The notes beneath the pieces were generated by a model that was given only the letters and a program-made list of their open reading frames with translations, was not told the DNA's origin and ran no database searches. A DNA stretch of 64,000 nucleotides from Gymnorhina tibicen. Its lineage: Eukaryota > Chordata > Aves > Passeriformes > Artamidae. The stretch spans positions 1,046,455-1,110,454 of the forward strand of contig VXAZ01003471.1 in the NCBI GenBank assembly GCA_013399875.1. Reading direction: 5' to 3'. This document shows, piece after piece, positions 38,430-50,500 of the stretch. Each line of letters opens with the position of its first letter. Positions within the stretch are counted from its first letter, which is position 1. Both the position numbers and the translations under genes were made by a program.

Positions 38430-40204
38430 AATACATAGATTGAATACATACATACGATTCCAATGGACCTCTCCCACATCATTAGGTTATCATTAGGAGG
38501 ACCTTCCCCAAACAATCTGCAGCCTACAAAAGCTGTAAACGCATTAGCCAAAAAAAACTGTCTATAGATTCATAAACGAAAGAGATCCCACAAAATATCA
38601 CAGTCAATTCCTAACATGACACCAGCATTCTGAGTGTTAGGGAACGTATTTCCATGTATCTTAACTTTCAACACAGGTATCAAAAATTCCAACACAGACT
38701 TGATAATAAGATTGTTGCAAAAGAAGAAAAAAAAAAAGGACAAAGACCAGGTGGGCAACATGCCGGCCTTAATACAAAGACTGTATGCTAGAAAGCATAA
38801 ATAATCATTAGCATAGCCACAAGGAAGAGAATGTAAAAAAAAAAAAATCAAACCTTTTTTTTCTAAAAAAGTAGCAGAGAAGAATACGAAGATTTTATAA
38901 TCAAGAACAATCTTTATGAACTAGCAATATATTCTGAAAACAAACTGCCATTTTTAAAGTACTAGGTGATGCATAACTGTATATATAAATAAACAGCACA
39001 TTATTATTTTCCAAATAAATCAATCAGTACTGACAAATCAGTATTATGCCATATCTCCTCAAAATTTTTGAATAAAGATTGTTCATGTTTGTGAAGCTTG
39101 ATCAACCTGTAAATCCCAAGGAAAGAGTACAGAAGAAAAGAGAACATTTAGCAGATATACTAGCAAAACTCTGAAAACAGAACATGATGGGAAACTAGCA
39201 AAATGAAAACTGGACTTACAATTAGACTCTTTATTTCTTGTGTTTTTAAAGAGAGGATGATATTAAATGAGTCACTATACCAAGGAATGAAATAAACTGG
39301 AGTCTTTGAATAGAAAAACTCCACATAATAACTACCTGCAGTAATCTCAAAGATAAAAAGACAAACATAAAAAAAAAAAACAAAAAACACTTCAATGGAA
39401 AGTTTGCCCTGGAATTTTTTTCTTTTTGTGAGGAGGTGGTCAGGGGGGAAGACATAATTGTACTTTTAAAATTTACTCAGATACACTTATGTATGATTTA
39501 GTTTACCCTTAAACATCAAATGTACATGGCACACTATTTAAATATGTTTTATTTGACTGTCAATTTTAAAAATTCGAAGTAATATCACAACATTTATGCG
39601 ACATTCTTTCCAAACTTAAGGTTTGGCCATTTAAAGTTAAAAGTCACCTTCAGAAGTTTGCTTTAGTTTCCATGGCTGGCTTTAGTTAAATACATTACTT
39701 AATTTCTAGCTTTTCCAGAACATAAACTATTTAAAAAGAAACAAAGAACTCCACTATGCAGCTTTTAGATTAATATTTTCCTGGATAGAATCATCTCTAA
39801 GGAACTCAGAAGGTATAATTACTATAGGATGTTTTCAAATTAATATCCTATTTGGAGAGAAACAGCATTTTCTGTCTAGTAAAACAGCTGAGTACCAGCA
39901 TACTATCAAACTGAACAACCAGTTGTTATTGGCAAACAAAGCAGTTTTACAAGAAACTTAAATATTTTTTCCTCAGTTTCCCAGCTTTAGAAAACATATA
40001 CCACTTACAGGTTCTGAGGAATATTTACACATTTTAAAAATTCACAGCACTGTCCAAGAATAGTTTAAAAGAAATGAACTTTCTTTTAAAAGTTTCAATT
40101 CCATTTCTTAAAATTACCTTTGATTCACCGTTTCCAACTCCACTAAAATTTTCATATTCTTTTGTGCACTAAAACACCATTTCTATAATAATTGTTGTAA
40201 GTAC

Positions 40205-40288
40205 CTCTGTCGCTTCCATAGTAATAGAAGACCGTCTTGCTGATAGCACACCAACGCTTCTGCCATTCAAAGCCAAGAAAACTGTGGT
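40205..40288 (-). CDS. SKAP2: SKAP2 exon: PH domain core strands
   Basis: This 84-nt exon is phase 1 to phase 1. The acceptor is TTAATTTCAG and the donor is CAGAG/GTACTTA. The peptide includes [20 protein letters not shown] and then FYYYGSDR, equivalent to human residues of about 129-156. It keeps the QKRWC motif; the Arg here is the lipid-contacting residue reported for SKAP PH domains. The FYYYGSD hairpin is also kept. Changes from human are conservative: Leu to Ile in CAISK, and Lys to Arg before the junction. An 8.9 kb intron containing the hexamer array and a CR1 copy follows. Confidence 0.96.
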
Positions 40289-41012
40289 CTGAAATTAATA
40301 CAGTATGTGTTACATCAGTTTATGCCATTATTGAACAAAAATGTGTTACTTCTTTGCAAGGGTGAGGTAAGAGGGAGGAGGAGCCAGGAAAAGACACTAA
40401 GGAAAGGAAACTAAGGAAATGCATGGCACTGAGAAGGAAATTAGAAATAAAAAATTGGTCGTAAGAAAACAAACAGGAATTTGAAATCACATAAAGAGGG
40501 AAGTCATGTGTAACATTAAATATAAGGAAATAATGAACAACTTCCTAAATATTTCCTAGAGTTATCGCAGCATTAAGTGGGTATTAAAGTGACAATATAA
40601 GATTTATTGAATCAAGGTAAATATTGATGGAACCAAAGCTGAGATCAATATTTGCCCTCTTGAAGGAAAATAAATCTTGATGCTCACTGAAACATGAAGT
40701 CAACATATGGTACTTGTACATACGTTCCTAATGTTTTCTTCAAAAATATCTGAAAGTCTCTGAATTATGGCTCACTGCACTTCCACAGCATGATTTTGTT
40801 AGTCTGTGAAGAAACAGGATTTCCTTCCAATACTATAAGAGCAATTATGTGCTATGCTTATTTTGCATAATAATGTTTCAATGTTTCAGCTTCTACTAAT
40901 TTTATTTATCACTTCTGTATAAAGTTGTTCGTGTGTATAACATCAAATACAGACATACAGACTTCCCAGACATGAAATATGCACTAGCTTTCACAAAGAT
41001 AACTAGACTTAC
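40289..41012 (-). other. SKAP2: SKAP2 intron between PH exons (724 bp)
   Basis: AT-rich intron with canonical ends (GTAAGTC donor, TTAATTTCAG acceptor). A purine-rich patch lies at about 40360-40450. Nothing else was recognised. Confidence 0.85.
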
Positions 41013-41090
41013 CTTTTCTACGTTTTTCCAGGTATCCAGCCTTCAGAACAAACTGAAGATCCTGAGCTGCAACAGGAGGAAACTGATTCC
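41013..41090 (-). CDS. SKAP2: SKAP2 exon: linker into PH domain strand 1
   Basis: This 78-nt exon is the most upstream (5') one visible. The acceptor is TTTCTTTCAG at its right edge and the donor is AAAAG/GTAAGTC at its left. It begins and ends in phase 1. The translation runs NQFPPVAAQDLQFVLKAGYL followed by EKRRK, equivalent to human residues of about 103-128. The KAGYLEKRRK stretch is the first strand of the PH domain and the basic loop that contacts phosphoinositide head groups. One visible difference from human is Gln for Pro in DLQF (human DLPF). The next exon lies 724 bp downstream. Confidence 0.95.
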
Positions 41091-44000
41091 CTGAAAGAAA
41101 AAAAAAATTCTGTAAAGCACTGTTTTTCAAGAAAAGTGCTATAGAGGCATTAATAAAATTATGGATTTTACACTCTCAATATGCAGGAGCTACTGAAAAA
41201 AAAATAATACTAGTAACTATTATGCCAGATTATTTTAAGTAAATGAAACGTCTGCCTATCAATGTCAGAGCTTGTTGCTGTCGTCCTCACCACTTGAGTA
41301 AGGAAAAATATAGCTGCATAACAGGCCCTGCAAGTCTCAGAAGGAAAAATATGTAATTAAACAAAATACAGCAACTGTTTCAAATGTGGTCTGTAAAGCA
41401 AATTGGATAATAAAAACACTAAGTTTTCAAATGTGCAAACAAAACCAAGAATCACAATTGAATGCAATTAAATCAGAAATGTGGTCTTCGATACCAGCTT
41501 CATACACAAATATCTTGAAACAACATACAAGGTGAAGATCCTCTATTACACAGCTACAAAAAAAGAAACCAGGTGAAGAGACAAAAAAAGGTGCTGCCTG
41601 TTGCTGACAGATACTGCCCAATTCGCAATATGACACAAAACTACTGCCTATAGGATCTGCAAGGTGATAATGGATAAACCAAAGACATTGTACAGAGGTC
41701 TACAAAACTGTTGACCTACAGATACTAATTTTAGACACATTGTACAATATGTCTGCATCTGCAAAATGGTGAGTATAGCTCACTGTATTTTTTTCCTTTT
41801 TCTCAACTGCTAATTCCTAGAAGTGTAAGACTGACCAGTCAACCCTCCCTCGTCTTAAAATACAACTATAATTGTTAAAAATTGTCTTCGATCTCACAAC
41901 CTTTTCCTCCTAAAACAACAGAATGATGATTTAAACAGAACTCCTAGTATTAAGAACATGTTAGATGTGTCTAATATTTAATTAGAATATAAATATCATA
42001 CTGCTTACCCCAAGCAAAAAAAGCAGAACAAAAGGTTCTCCTTTTGGAGAAGCACTCCTGTGCTTCTGGGTTTTTTAAGTGCATGTAAGCAACACAGTGA
42101 AGTTCCTACTACTTATTACCATCAAATATTCATAAGAATCACTGTAGGTAGGTGGCAAGTTTACAAGACAGCAATTATTCATCAGAATATATGTAATCTC
42201 ATTACGTTCTATCAATATAAACATACAGAAAAGAACTGGTATTAGCTGACAAATTCTGTGCTAAAAACACCACTTTAAATTATGTAGTGGGTGAAAGATC
42301 AATGGTCTGACCTTGAACCAAGTACTGTCTCTGGAAGGTGATGTCAATTTCCTGGGTTTTTAGGTTGTTCCTTAAAACAGATTTTTTAAAATTCAGTGTT
42401 CACAAATGAGTTGCTTTATGGTAGTCTTATTCAAATACAGTTGTGATAGGAAAAAGACAAGAAAGGGATAGGAACATGCAGAGAATGCTATTTTTTAAAG
42501 CATGAAAATACTCAAAATAAGAAGACATTCCTTAAATAATACAACCGGCTCTTTAGACTGCAAAATATTTTGTTGGATACTAAAAGACAGTAGATAGAAC
42601 TTTACTTACATTGATATTTCCACTTTATTTTTTTATTAATATTACTTTTTAAAGATTGGGAATACACTAATTTCTATTTTAGCTTCTATGGAATTTTGAC
42701 TATTGTGTTAAAGATACAAGAGCACAATGAACACGCATTTTAAAGCGATGCAGCTGTCCTCTCTCTGCTTGGTAAAACGCAACCATTGCCCAACATTAAA
42801 TGGGAATTTAACACAAAGACACTTGCTGGCTGGTATGTGATATGTTTAACAGTTACTTAAAAAGGTGATGTAATGATGGTATTATGAGTGGGGGAGGTGA
42901 AGAGTTTTACAAATAGGCATCATGTGCTGCTTTATATTGGTCATTGGGCAGCATCAGTGTGCAACGCTTACAACTCTACCTCATGCAGTAGGGCTCATCT
43001 TAAAACAGCGCAACCCCACAGATAAGGAAGACATAAAACCTAAGCAAACAAACAAACAAAAGCAGCTCACTCTTAAATTTTACCATTTAAGAATTTCAAC
43101 CACCATTTAGATATAACTTTACCCAATATTGTTTGTATCAGTTTGGATTTTGATGAGGAAGCTTGGCCTTTGACTGCTCATTTAGTGACCAGTCAAATCA
43201 AATGGGACAACACAGTCCCAGAGAAGCACATACTTTGGGGACTCCTTCATGTTGTTATTCTGTCCTCTGAACTGATACTTCATAGAATCAAAATTCCACT
43301 CTCAATTTTGCTACTTTTGCTGAGACAGGTCAGGATAAATTTGGTGATGGTATTTTCTAAAACTACATTTAATTTGCACGGGGCGCTGAAAGCTTGTGAG
43401 GAAAAGAACATGCATGGGAAAAAGCAGTGTTTCCTTGTCTGCTGCCACTGCAGAAAGAAGTCCTCCTCCCATCCTTAACCTGTAGAGAAGCCAGTTTCTT
43501 TTTCTATTCCTCAAAGTAACCGAGGCAGTAACTCCAAAAAAACAAACTGCAGCTGGTCAGCCCCACTGCCACTCACAATCTGTAAGAAGATGAAGCAGAA
43601 ACAGATCATATGCATGTTATTATCCTTCTGTCAGAGAAGCCTGGGAACCAAAAAATATGATAGAACTTTAGTCAAAGGGCAGTAGAAACAGACCCAATTG
43701 TAATATCCCACGACAAATACAGCTGTACAAGAAAGAAAAAGCATAAATCTGTTTAAATTCCTTCTTTCATTGCCCTATACCTTCAGAAGGAAGGGGAGGA
43801 AGAATAAGTAGTATTAAAAGCATAAAGGAAAGAGAAAGAACCACCTCCTCCCAGATTCTCATGAACCACAGGTGTTGTGCATATGTGGCAGGAAGAAGGC
43901 ACAAACACGGATATACCCTTGTCCCAGTACTGCAACAAAAACAACACGGGGAAAGAAAGAGGAGAGAGTGACATCTTCCTCACAGTTACGGCCTAGATTC

Positions 44001-46409
44001 TGCATGGGAGACTTCTAAGCTGTATTATCTGTCTATCTTCCATTTTTCATTCCTTTACTGTCTTGTCCACATCTCAAACAGGATTTAGAGTGAACTGCAA
44101 CCACTAGATTTGGGAACTCCCAGCAGAAAGTGTGGAGTTTACATAGTAAGTTGGTTTCTGCAGTTGCTTTCAATCACAGTATTGCTTCCCCATTCGTTTG
44201 AAATATATCAGGCTTGACACAAATCTCATAAAAAAAGTATCACTAAAGCAGTGCTTCGTTATAGTAAAGCAGCATTTGTTTACATTATACCAGCAGCTGA
44301 GATCAGAGGTTCATTAGTTGACTGCAGCATGAGACTTTGAGTAAGACCGCTCCTTCTATAAAGAATCTAAGACAGAGGAATACTGCTAAGAAAGAAGGCA
44401 TTACTATTTATTTTAAGTAAAGAACCATAAAGCAAATTAAGAAACATGCTTCAAATCACATACTCCTTTCAGAAGTTCATAATTTCCCACGCTATAGTCC
44501 CATGCACACCCTGGGATGTCTTAGTGACAATTTTCCCCTTCCCTCATGGATGCAGGTGAAATGGCCTGAATTCCAGTTATCTGGAATTTCACTGGAGATT
44601 ATCCACTGTAAGAAATTAAATGTAGAGATGCAAGAAGCTTGCATCCTGGGGATGCAGATAGCACCTACTGGTGCTACCTTTCTTGGGTGTCTCAATGTCT
44701 GTTGATGAGAAACTTATGGTCAAGCCCACTACAAGATCAGAGCAAAACTTCTCTCCCAAAGGGAGACCAGCAGAGATCACTATGCCTTCCTACCTATTTC
44801 CTACCCTGTATGGTCTGTTTCCAGATATGATGAAAAGATTTAGAAATAAAGGTGTTAAAAGGACCGTAGTCTTCCCCGGTTTCTCCTTTGCCACACTGTA
44901 GTTTTTTAAGCCGATTTTAAAGACCAAAGAGAAAAGTGGCATTGTGAGTAAGAAATGCTCTGTGGCTTGCAGCTGTGTGGGTTTATACATAGAGAAAGGC
45001 ACAATGATTGCTTTTGTTTACTCTTCCAGACCTAATTTCTGCCATGTCATGAAAGTGGTGGGCAAGCACAGAGTTGAGGATATAAAAAGGTCTCATTTCC
45101 ATTTCTGATTTTCTACCTCACAAATAATGTCTTGAACCTTATTCTTTTGATGTGGAGTTCAAATCTGTCCAATATTTAGGCAGATGATTATCTTGCATAC
45201 CCAATACATAGTATAAAATAGGGGAGGTCCATCTGCTTAACGTTACAGATTTTCCTTCATTCTTGACCACCCACTCACAGAAGGATCTCCCACAATAATT
45301 TCTCTTCCTATCCTGGTGGGAATCACTCCAGTGTACTCCAAAATAAAATCTGCAAGTTATGCTCCACATGCATATTTTCAGACTGATGTGTACAAAAGCC
45401 ATCAAAGACCAGATCAAAATATTTATGAGGTCTAAACCTTCATCTTAGAGAAAAGTAAATTACATACACATAATGCACTGGGCTCTTCCTCTTGGTTGTA
45501 GGCATTCTTGTGCCAAGTGAGCAGCTGGCAGTTATTATAATACTAATGCTGCCAGGCTAAAAATTCCTCCAGTGAAAAGAAAGTTAAATGCTCTCACTCA
45601 AGCATAAAGCCAGCTTTACCAGTCATGCTTTGACTTCAGAAAAACGTTAATGTTATTAACATAGGTGTATTAATGTACAGGTTCCACTGCACAACTCCCA
45701 CAAACACAGAATAACTTGTGATTCAGAAAGATCTCAAAACTATGGCTTCTGGCACAACTACAGTTTTTGCAGCTTGGTAATCAAACAGGCAAAAGCCTGA
45801 ATGATGTAATTTTTCACTTTACTGCAACAGTGAATTTGGTCCATTACATAAAACCAAGTTTCATCAGTGTCACTTCACAGCATGAAATGCAATCATTGTG
45901 CCTGGAATTTTGATTTTGGGAAGACCTAAAGATGTAAAAATTTCATTCTGTATACAAAATAAATAAAACAAAACCAGGTTTTATTATTCTGCACTATTTA
46001 CCAATAGGATTTTTTTTTACTTCTGCAATGTGGGCTAAGGGATACATAAAGCAAGAAATAATCAGAGGTCAATGCATTCTAAAGAGGTGCTTAGCATGCT
46101 TATGGGAAGTTAAACAGGCGAAGTGGAGATAAGTGTAATTCAGTAACAGCTAAGTGGTTGATTACAGCTTGCTTTCCTAGTAGAGGACCAGAGGTTTAAC
46201 CATAATAATAGTAAAGTCGTCTTGCTCAAATAAGAATAATTCACTGTTCTTGATTCCTTGTTAAAGAAAACTGACAAGAAAAAACACGTTAGTTTGCTTA
46301 TATGGAAAAGACAGTGATTGCTATTTCTTTATCCTCTTCTAACTAAAAAAAATAATAATACAATCATAATTAATAATACAATTATTAAAAAAAAAAATTC
46401 AGCTTCCTT

Positions 46410-47590
46410 TTTATTGCATTGAAGACCCTTAGTGTCATCTGAGAAATTACTGAGGGTGCGCTCGATCCCCTCATCCAAATCACTGATAAAAGTATTAGAC
46501 AGAACTGGTCCCAGTACTGACACAACGGCATGTAACTCCATTCACCACCACTCTCTGAGCCCAGCCAGCCAGTTTTTTAGCTAGTGAAGAGTTCACTGGT
46601 ACAAGCCATGGGCTCTCAGCTGCTCCAGAATGTGCAGGAGACAGTATCAAAGGCTTTACTGAAGTCTAAGGAGAAAATATCCACAGCCTTTCCCTCATTC
46701 CCTAGGTGGGTACCTGGTCATAAAAGGAGATCAGGTTGGTCAAGCAGGACCTGCCTTTCCCAGACCCCTGATGGCTGGGCCTGATCCCCTGGTTGTCCTG
46801 TATGTGCTGCAAGATGGCACTCAAGATGATCTGTTCCATAACTTTCTTCGGCACTGAGGTCAGGCTGACAGGCCTGTAGTTCTCTGGATCCTCCTTCCAG
46901 CCCTTCTTGTGAACGGGTGTCACACTGGCCAACCTTCAGTCACCTGGGACCTTCCCAGTGAGCCAGGACTGATGAAAAATGATGGAGTGACTTGGCGAGC
47001 TCCTCTGCCAGCTTCCTCAGTTGCCTTGGATGAATTCATCCAGCCCCATAGATTTGTGAATGTCTAAGTGGCTCAGCAGGTCACTTAGGGGGTCAGGGGT
47101 CTCTTCTGCTCCCTGTCCCTGTCTACCAGCTCAGAGGGCTGGTTGCCCTGAGGATATTTGGTCTTTCTGTTGAAGACTGAGGCAAAGAAGGCATAAAGTA
47201 CCTCAGCCTTTTCCTCATCCTTGATAACAATTTTCCATCTCTGAACCTAATAAAGGATGGAGATTCTCCTTGGCCTTCTTTTTGTTGTTAACATATTTAT
47301 AAAAACACTTTTTATTATCTTTCAGTTTTATTATCTTTCAGTGGACAAATTAAGTTTTTGCCTTTCTAATTTTATCTCTACACAACCTAACAAACTACTT
47401 GTACTCTTCCTGAGTTGCCTGCCTCTTCCTTCAAAGGTTTCTTTCTTTTTTTCCCAGAGTTCCAGCAAAAGGTCCCTGTTCAGCCAGGCTGGTCTTCTTC
47501 CCCACCAGCTCATCTTTTGGCACGTAGGGACAGCCTGCTCCTGCAGGAAATGCAGAAAATAGGTGGTTTTGTCCTCGAGCACAGGGCTCT
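46410..47590 (-). mobile_element. CR1 non-LTR retrotransposon, degenerate ORF2 fragment
   Basis: The minus strand encodes broken pieces of the CR1 ORF2 polyprotein in order: GRRPAWLNRDLLLELWEKKK (endonuclease-RT spacer, about 47,520-47,460), then ENYRPVSLTSVPKKVMEQII and GRSCLTNLISFYDQ (reverse transcriptase blocks, 46932-46702), then [14 protein letters not shown] and NFSDDTKG (46541-46420). The catalytic F/YADD box is FSDD here, with Ala replaced by Ser. The pieces lie in different frames with stops between them, so the copy is a dead pseudogene. It lacks the 5' part and the 3' end, and its left edge abuts an AT-rich (AAT)n tract. The edges are approximate. Confidence 0.9.
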
Positions 47591-50500
47591 TATGCTATCT
47601 CTCAGGCTGCAGAGATGTTCTGAAAATATTTGTGTTAAAGTTGAGCAAAGAAAGAGCAATGTTTCTAGCAACACAAAAAAGTTATTTTATCTTCTTTTCC
47701 TCCCTCCTACCCCCCTTCTCACATACTTCTTCCAAAATTCTTCATAGCTCTCCGTTTCATTTTGATCTGGAAATACAGCATTTACCCATTTTTAATAGCT
47801 ACTACAGAAGGATTCAATTATCTTTGAATCTGTACATAGCAATACACTGGAGTCACATCTGTTGCACAAGCACTGTGAATCTAGGCTAAAGAGGAGGTGG
47901 TTTATTTTCATATGCATATCTTCCCCCTACAATTTTTTTTATTAAAGAGAAGATTAATGTATACTGAATTTGAAAAAAAAAAATCCCATTTCTTAGTCTT
48001 CTGATTAAAGAAAAGTTATCAGTAGGAAGATCACGTAGAATCTCATTAGTTTCATTAACTGTCTTGAACACTTTCACAAAGACTACTTCAGCATTTTGCA
48101 AGTGTAGAAGCCTGGTAGCTCTGAATTAGTTTAACATGCAAGAATCAAAAGATAAATGTTAAAGAAAACGCATTTCATTCCTGGAATAAATGTCATGAAA
48201 ACGCTTAGCTTTTGAAACACTGATTCACCAAAAGTCAGTATTTTGGTCTTCAAAGTGCTTGTTCCAATGGCTGCCTAGTCTATGAAGTTTTGCTCTGGAG
48301 CCACCCCTAGCATTACCCATTGTGGTCTCTAATAGTTTTCAATAATTTTCACAGTATAACTTGCCTATATGTATTCCTCTAAGAAGAGCCAGCAGTGTAC
48401 TTAAAATAAAGAATAAAGATCCTTAATCTTTAATAAAGAATACTTAAAGCACTGTCATCTGTTTCTAGTTTTAATTCTCTCTAATTTGGGATATGAAGTT
48501 TGGGTTACAAACACTAATAACACATCTTCAAGAGGCTTAAATACTGAGTATTTCTTCTCGACTTGTCCCTTAGAAGGACAGTGGTATAAACCTTTCTGTT
48601 CCCTTCCTTCCTGTAAACAAGAGGAGAAGGCAGTGGGCCAGGCAGCCTAAAAACCACTGCAATGGATTCTTTACAGAAACTAAATCTAGTTCTTTGAAGC
48701 AGTTAGCATGAGATCTCTTTTAGTCATTTAGCCCCTAAACTGTGTTTAAATTTTAAAAATCTTACATTTATGGCTTCTCAATCCTCATCTGTTTTCTGAG
48801 CAAAGTTTCTTTAGTAAATGTAGCATTTCATTTGACAAAGAATTTTCTTCTTTCTTTTAACAAATTACAGGAGTCAGCCAGTTAAGACTCCATTTACTAG
48901 GATCCACAGCCAAACGGAATTATCCTGGATCACATACACCTCATTCAAACTTAACTCTGAATTTATAAACTAATATTGTCCTGGATTTGTGCATTCTTTT
49001 GATGGTTTTCAAATTGTTGTTTCAAAAAATCCAAATTGATGTTTTCATATTTCTACAACACCCACTGTTACATTTTGCATAGCATCTTAATGTACAGAGG
49101 AATTTGTGGCTTTCACCCCTTGATCCAGATTTAACTTTTACACGGGTATTTATTAAAATTTCATAAATTACACCCATGGCACATGGGGAGGATGGGAGGG
49201 GAAACTTTTAAAAAGTGATGTTTTCTGCTGTGAGCAGGCATTATCCTACTGGGTTAGAAAAGGGGCCACTGACCACTTCACCAAAGCAGCCTTCCCAGTT
49301 TTGCTGTTTCTCAAGGATTCTGAGGCAAGAAGAAAGAAAGATACAGTAGCAAAGAAAAGGTCCCTTGTACAAGGTCTCCCACTCACACCACTGCAATGCA
49401 AGGCATAAAAAAATGTTATAAGGCATGCAAAAGTTTTGTTTAAAGAATCACCAAAGTTTACTCAATCATTTCAGTACAGGACTGGTTTCAGTCATCCAGA
49501 GGCCCACATTACAGCTACCAGAAAAGTGCATCAGCGGTAGAGATTGGCAATACAAATTCTGCCAGTGCAACAGCTTCAAACTTTGTTATGAAAAATAAAA
49601 TAGGCAGGAAAACACAGAGATAAAAACAATGTCCCTGCTTTGCAGATAGAACCAAGTCAAAACAGACCATCATGGATCAATTAGAGGCACTGGGAATTCT
49701 CATGAAATTATGCAGACAAGCTGAAATTTCCCAGCGTTGTCTCACAGACAAGCACACACATCCAATTTTGATTAGAAACCCTAAGTAAAGACTCAGATGT
49801 CTACATGATAGCTTGAACCACAGAAGGTGCTGTTAGCTAATCACAGAAAATTAAAAGGCCAGGAATAAAGAGTCTACAGCTGGAGTACGACCAGCATGAT
49901 GTCAATTGCATATGGATAGAATCTTTAACCATATCATGATTCCTGTATTCCCAGATGGCTAAGAGGAAGAAAGTCCTATAGGTTTATCAAACAGCAAGTT
50001 AAAAGTTACCATTTAAAAGTTTTTAAAAAAAAAAGTTTTAACTTTAAAAGTTACCACGTGAAAAATACAATTTTGAGCTTAACATCTAAAACACCTGGAA
50101 AAGGTAATACTACAATTGTACTCTGCAACTTACTGCTATTTTTAAATAGCCACCGGGTACACATAAGAATCCCTCAGAAATATCCACATATCACAGCACC
50201 TTAAGGAAAACTGGAGGTCATCAGAACTATAAGTTCCCTATTACTTTTCTTATTTCATCATAATGTTTTTAATTAGTACTTTTGAAGGGTCTAAAATTCC
50301 ATCTTCAGGCAACTGGCCCTTTTATTTCAGTAAATAAGCCTACACTGAGACCAAGCAATGACAACTATTTAACTGAATATAAGAATGATTTAATGTTTTG
50401 GCAGAAAGACTGCCAAATGCCATTTATTGCAAAGCTAAACAATGAACTTTTCAATTATATTTCAAGATTAGTAGTACATGTTCTTTTACTCTCAATGTCC

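Larger units (their letters stand above)
31275..40204 (-). other. SKAP2: SKAP2 intron interrupting the PH domain (8930 bp)
   Basis: The intron holds a G homopolymer of 11 (34749-34759), the hexanucleotide array (36250-36477), a 36-bp tandem duplication (36911-36985) and a CR1 3' end (about 38130-38429). The stretch 33590-34050 and the stretch 37400-37800 are richer in GC and CpG than their surroundings, but no family was recognised in them. The rest is plain AT-rich sequence. Confidence 0.65.

Noticed and set aside
47886..48101. Minus-strand frame of 71 codons with a helical-looking start, considered as the SKAP2 dimerisation helix.
   Set aside because: The residues do not match the Lys-rich SKAP2 helix and there are no fitting splice sites.
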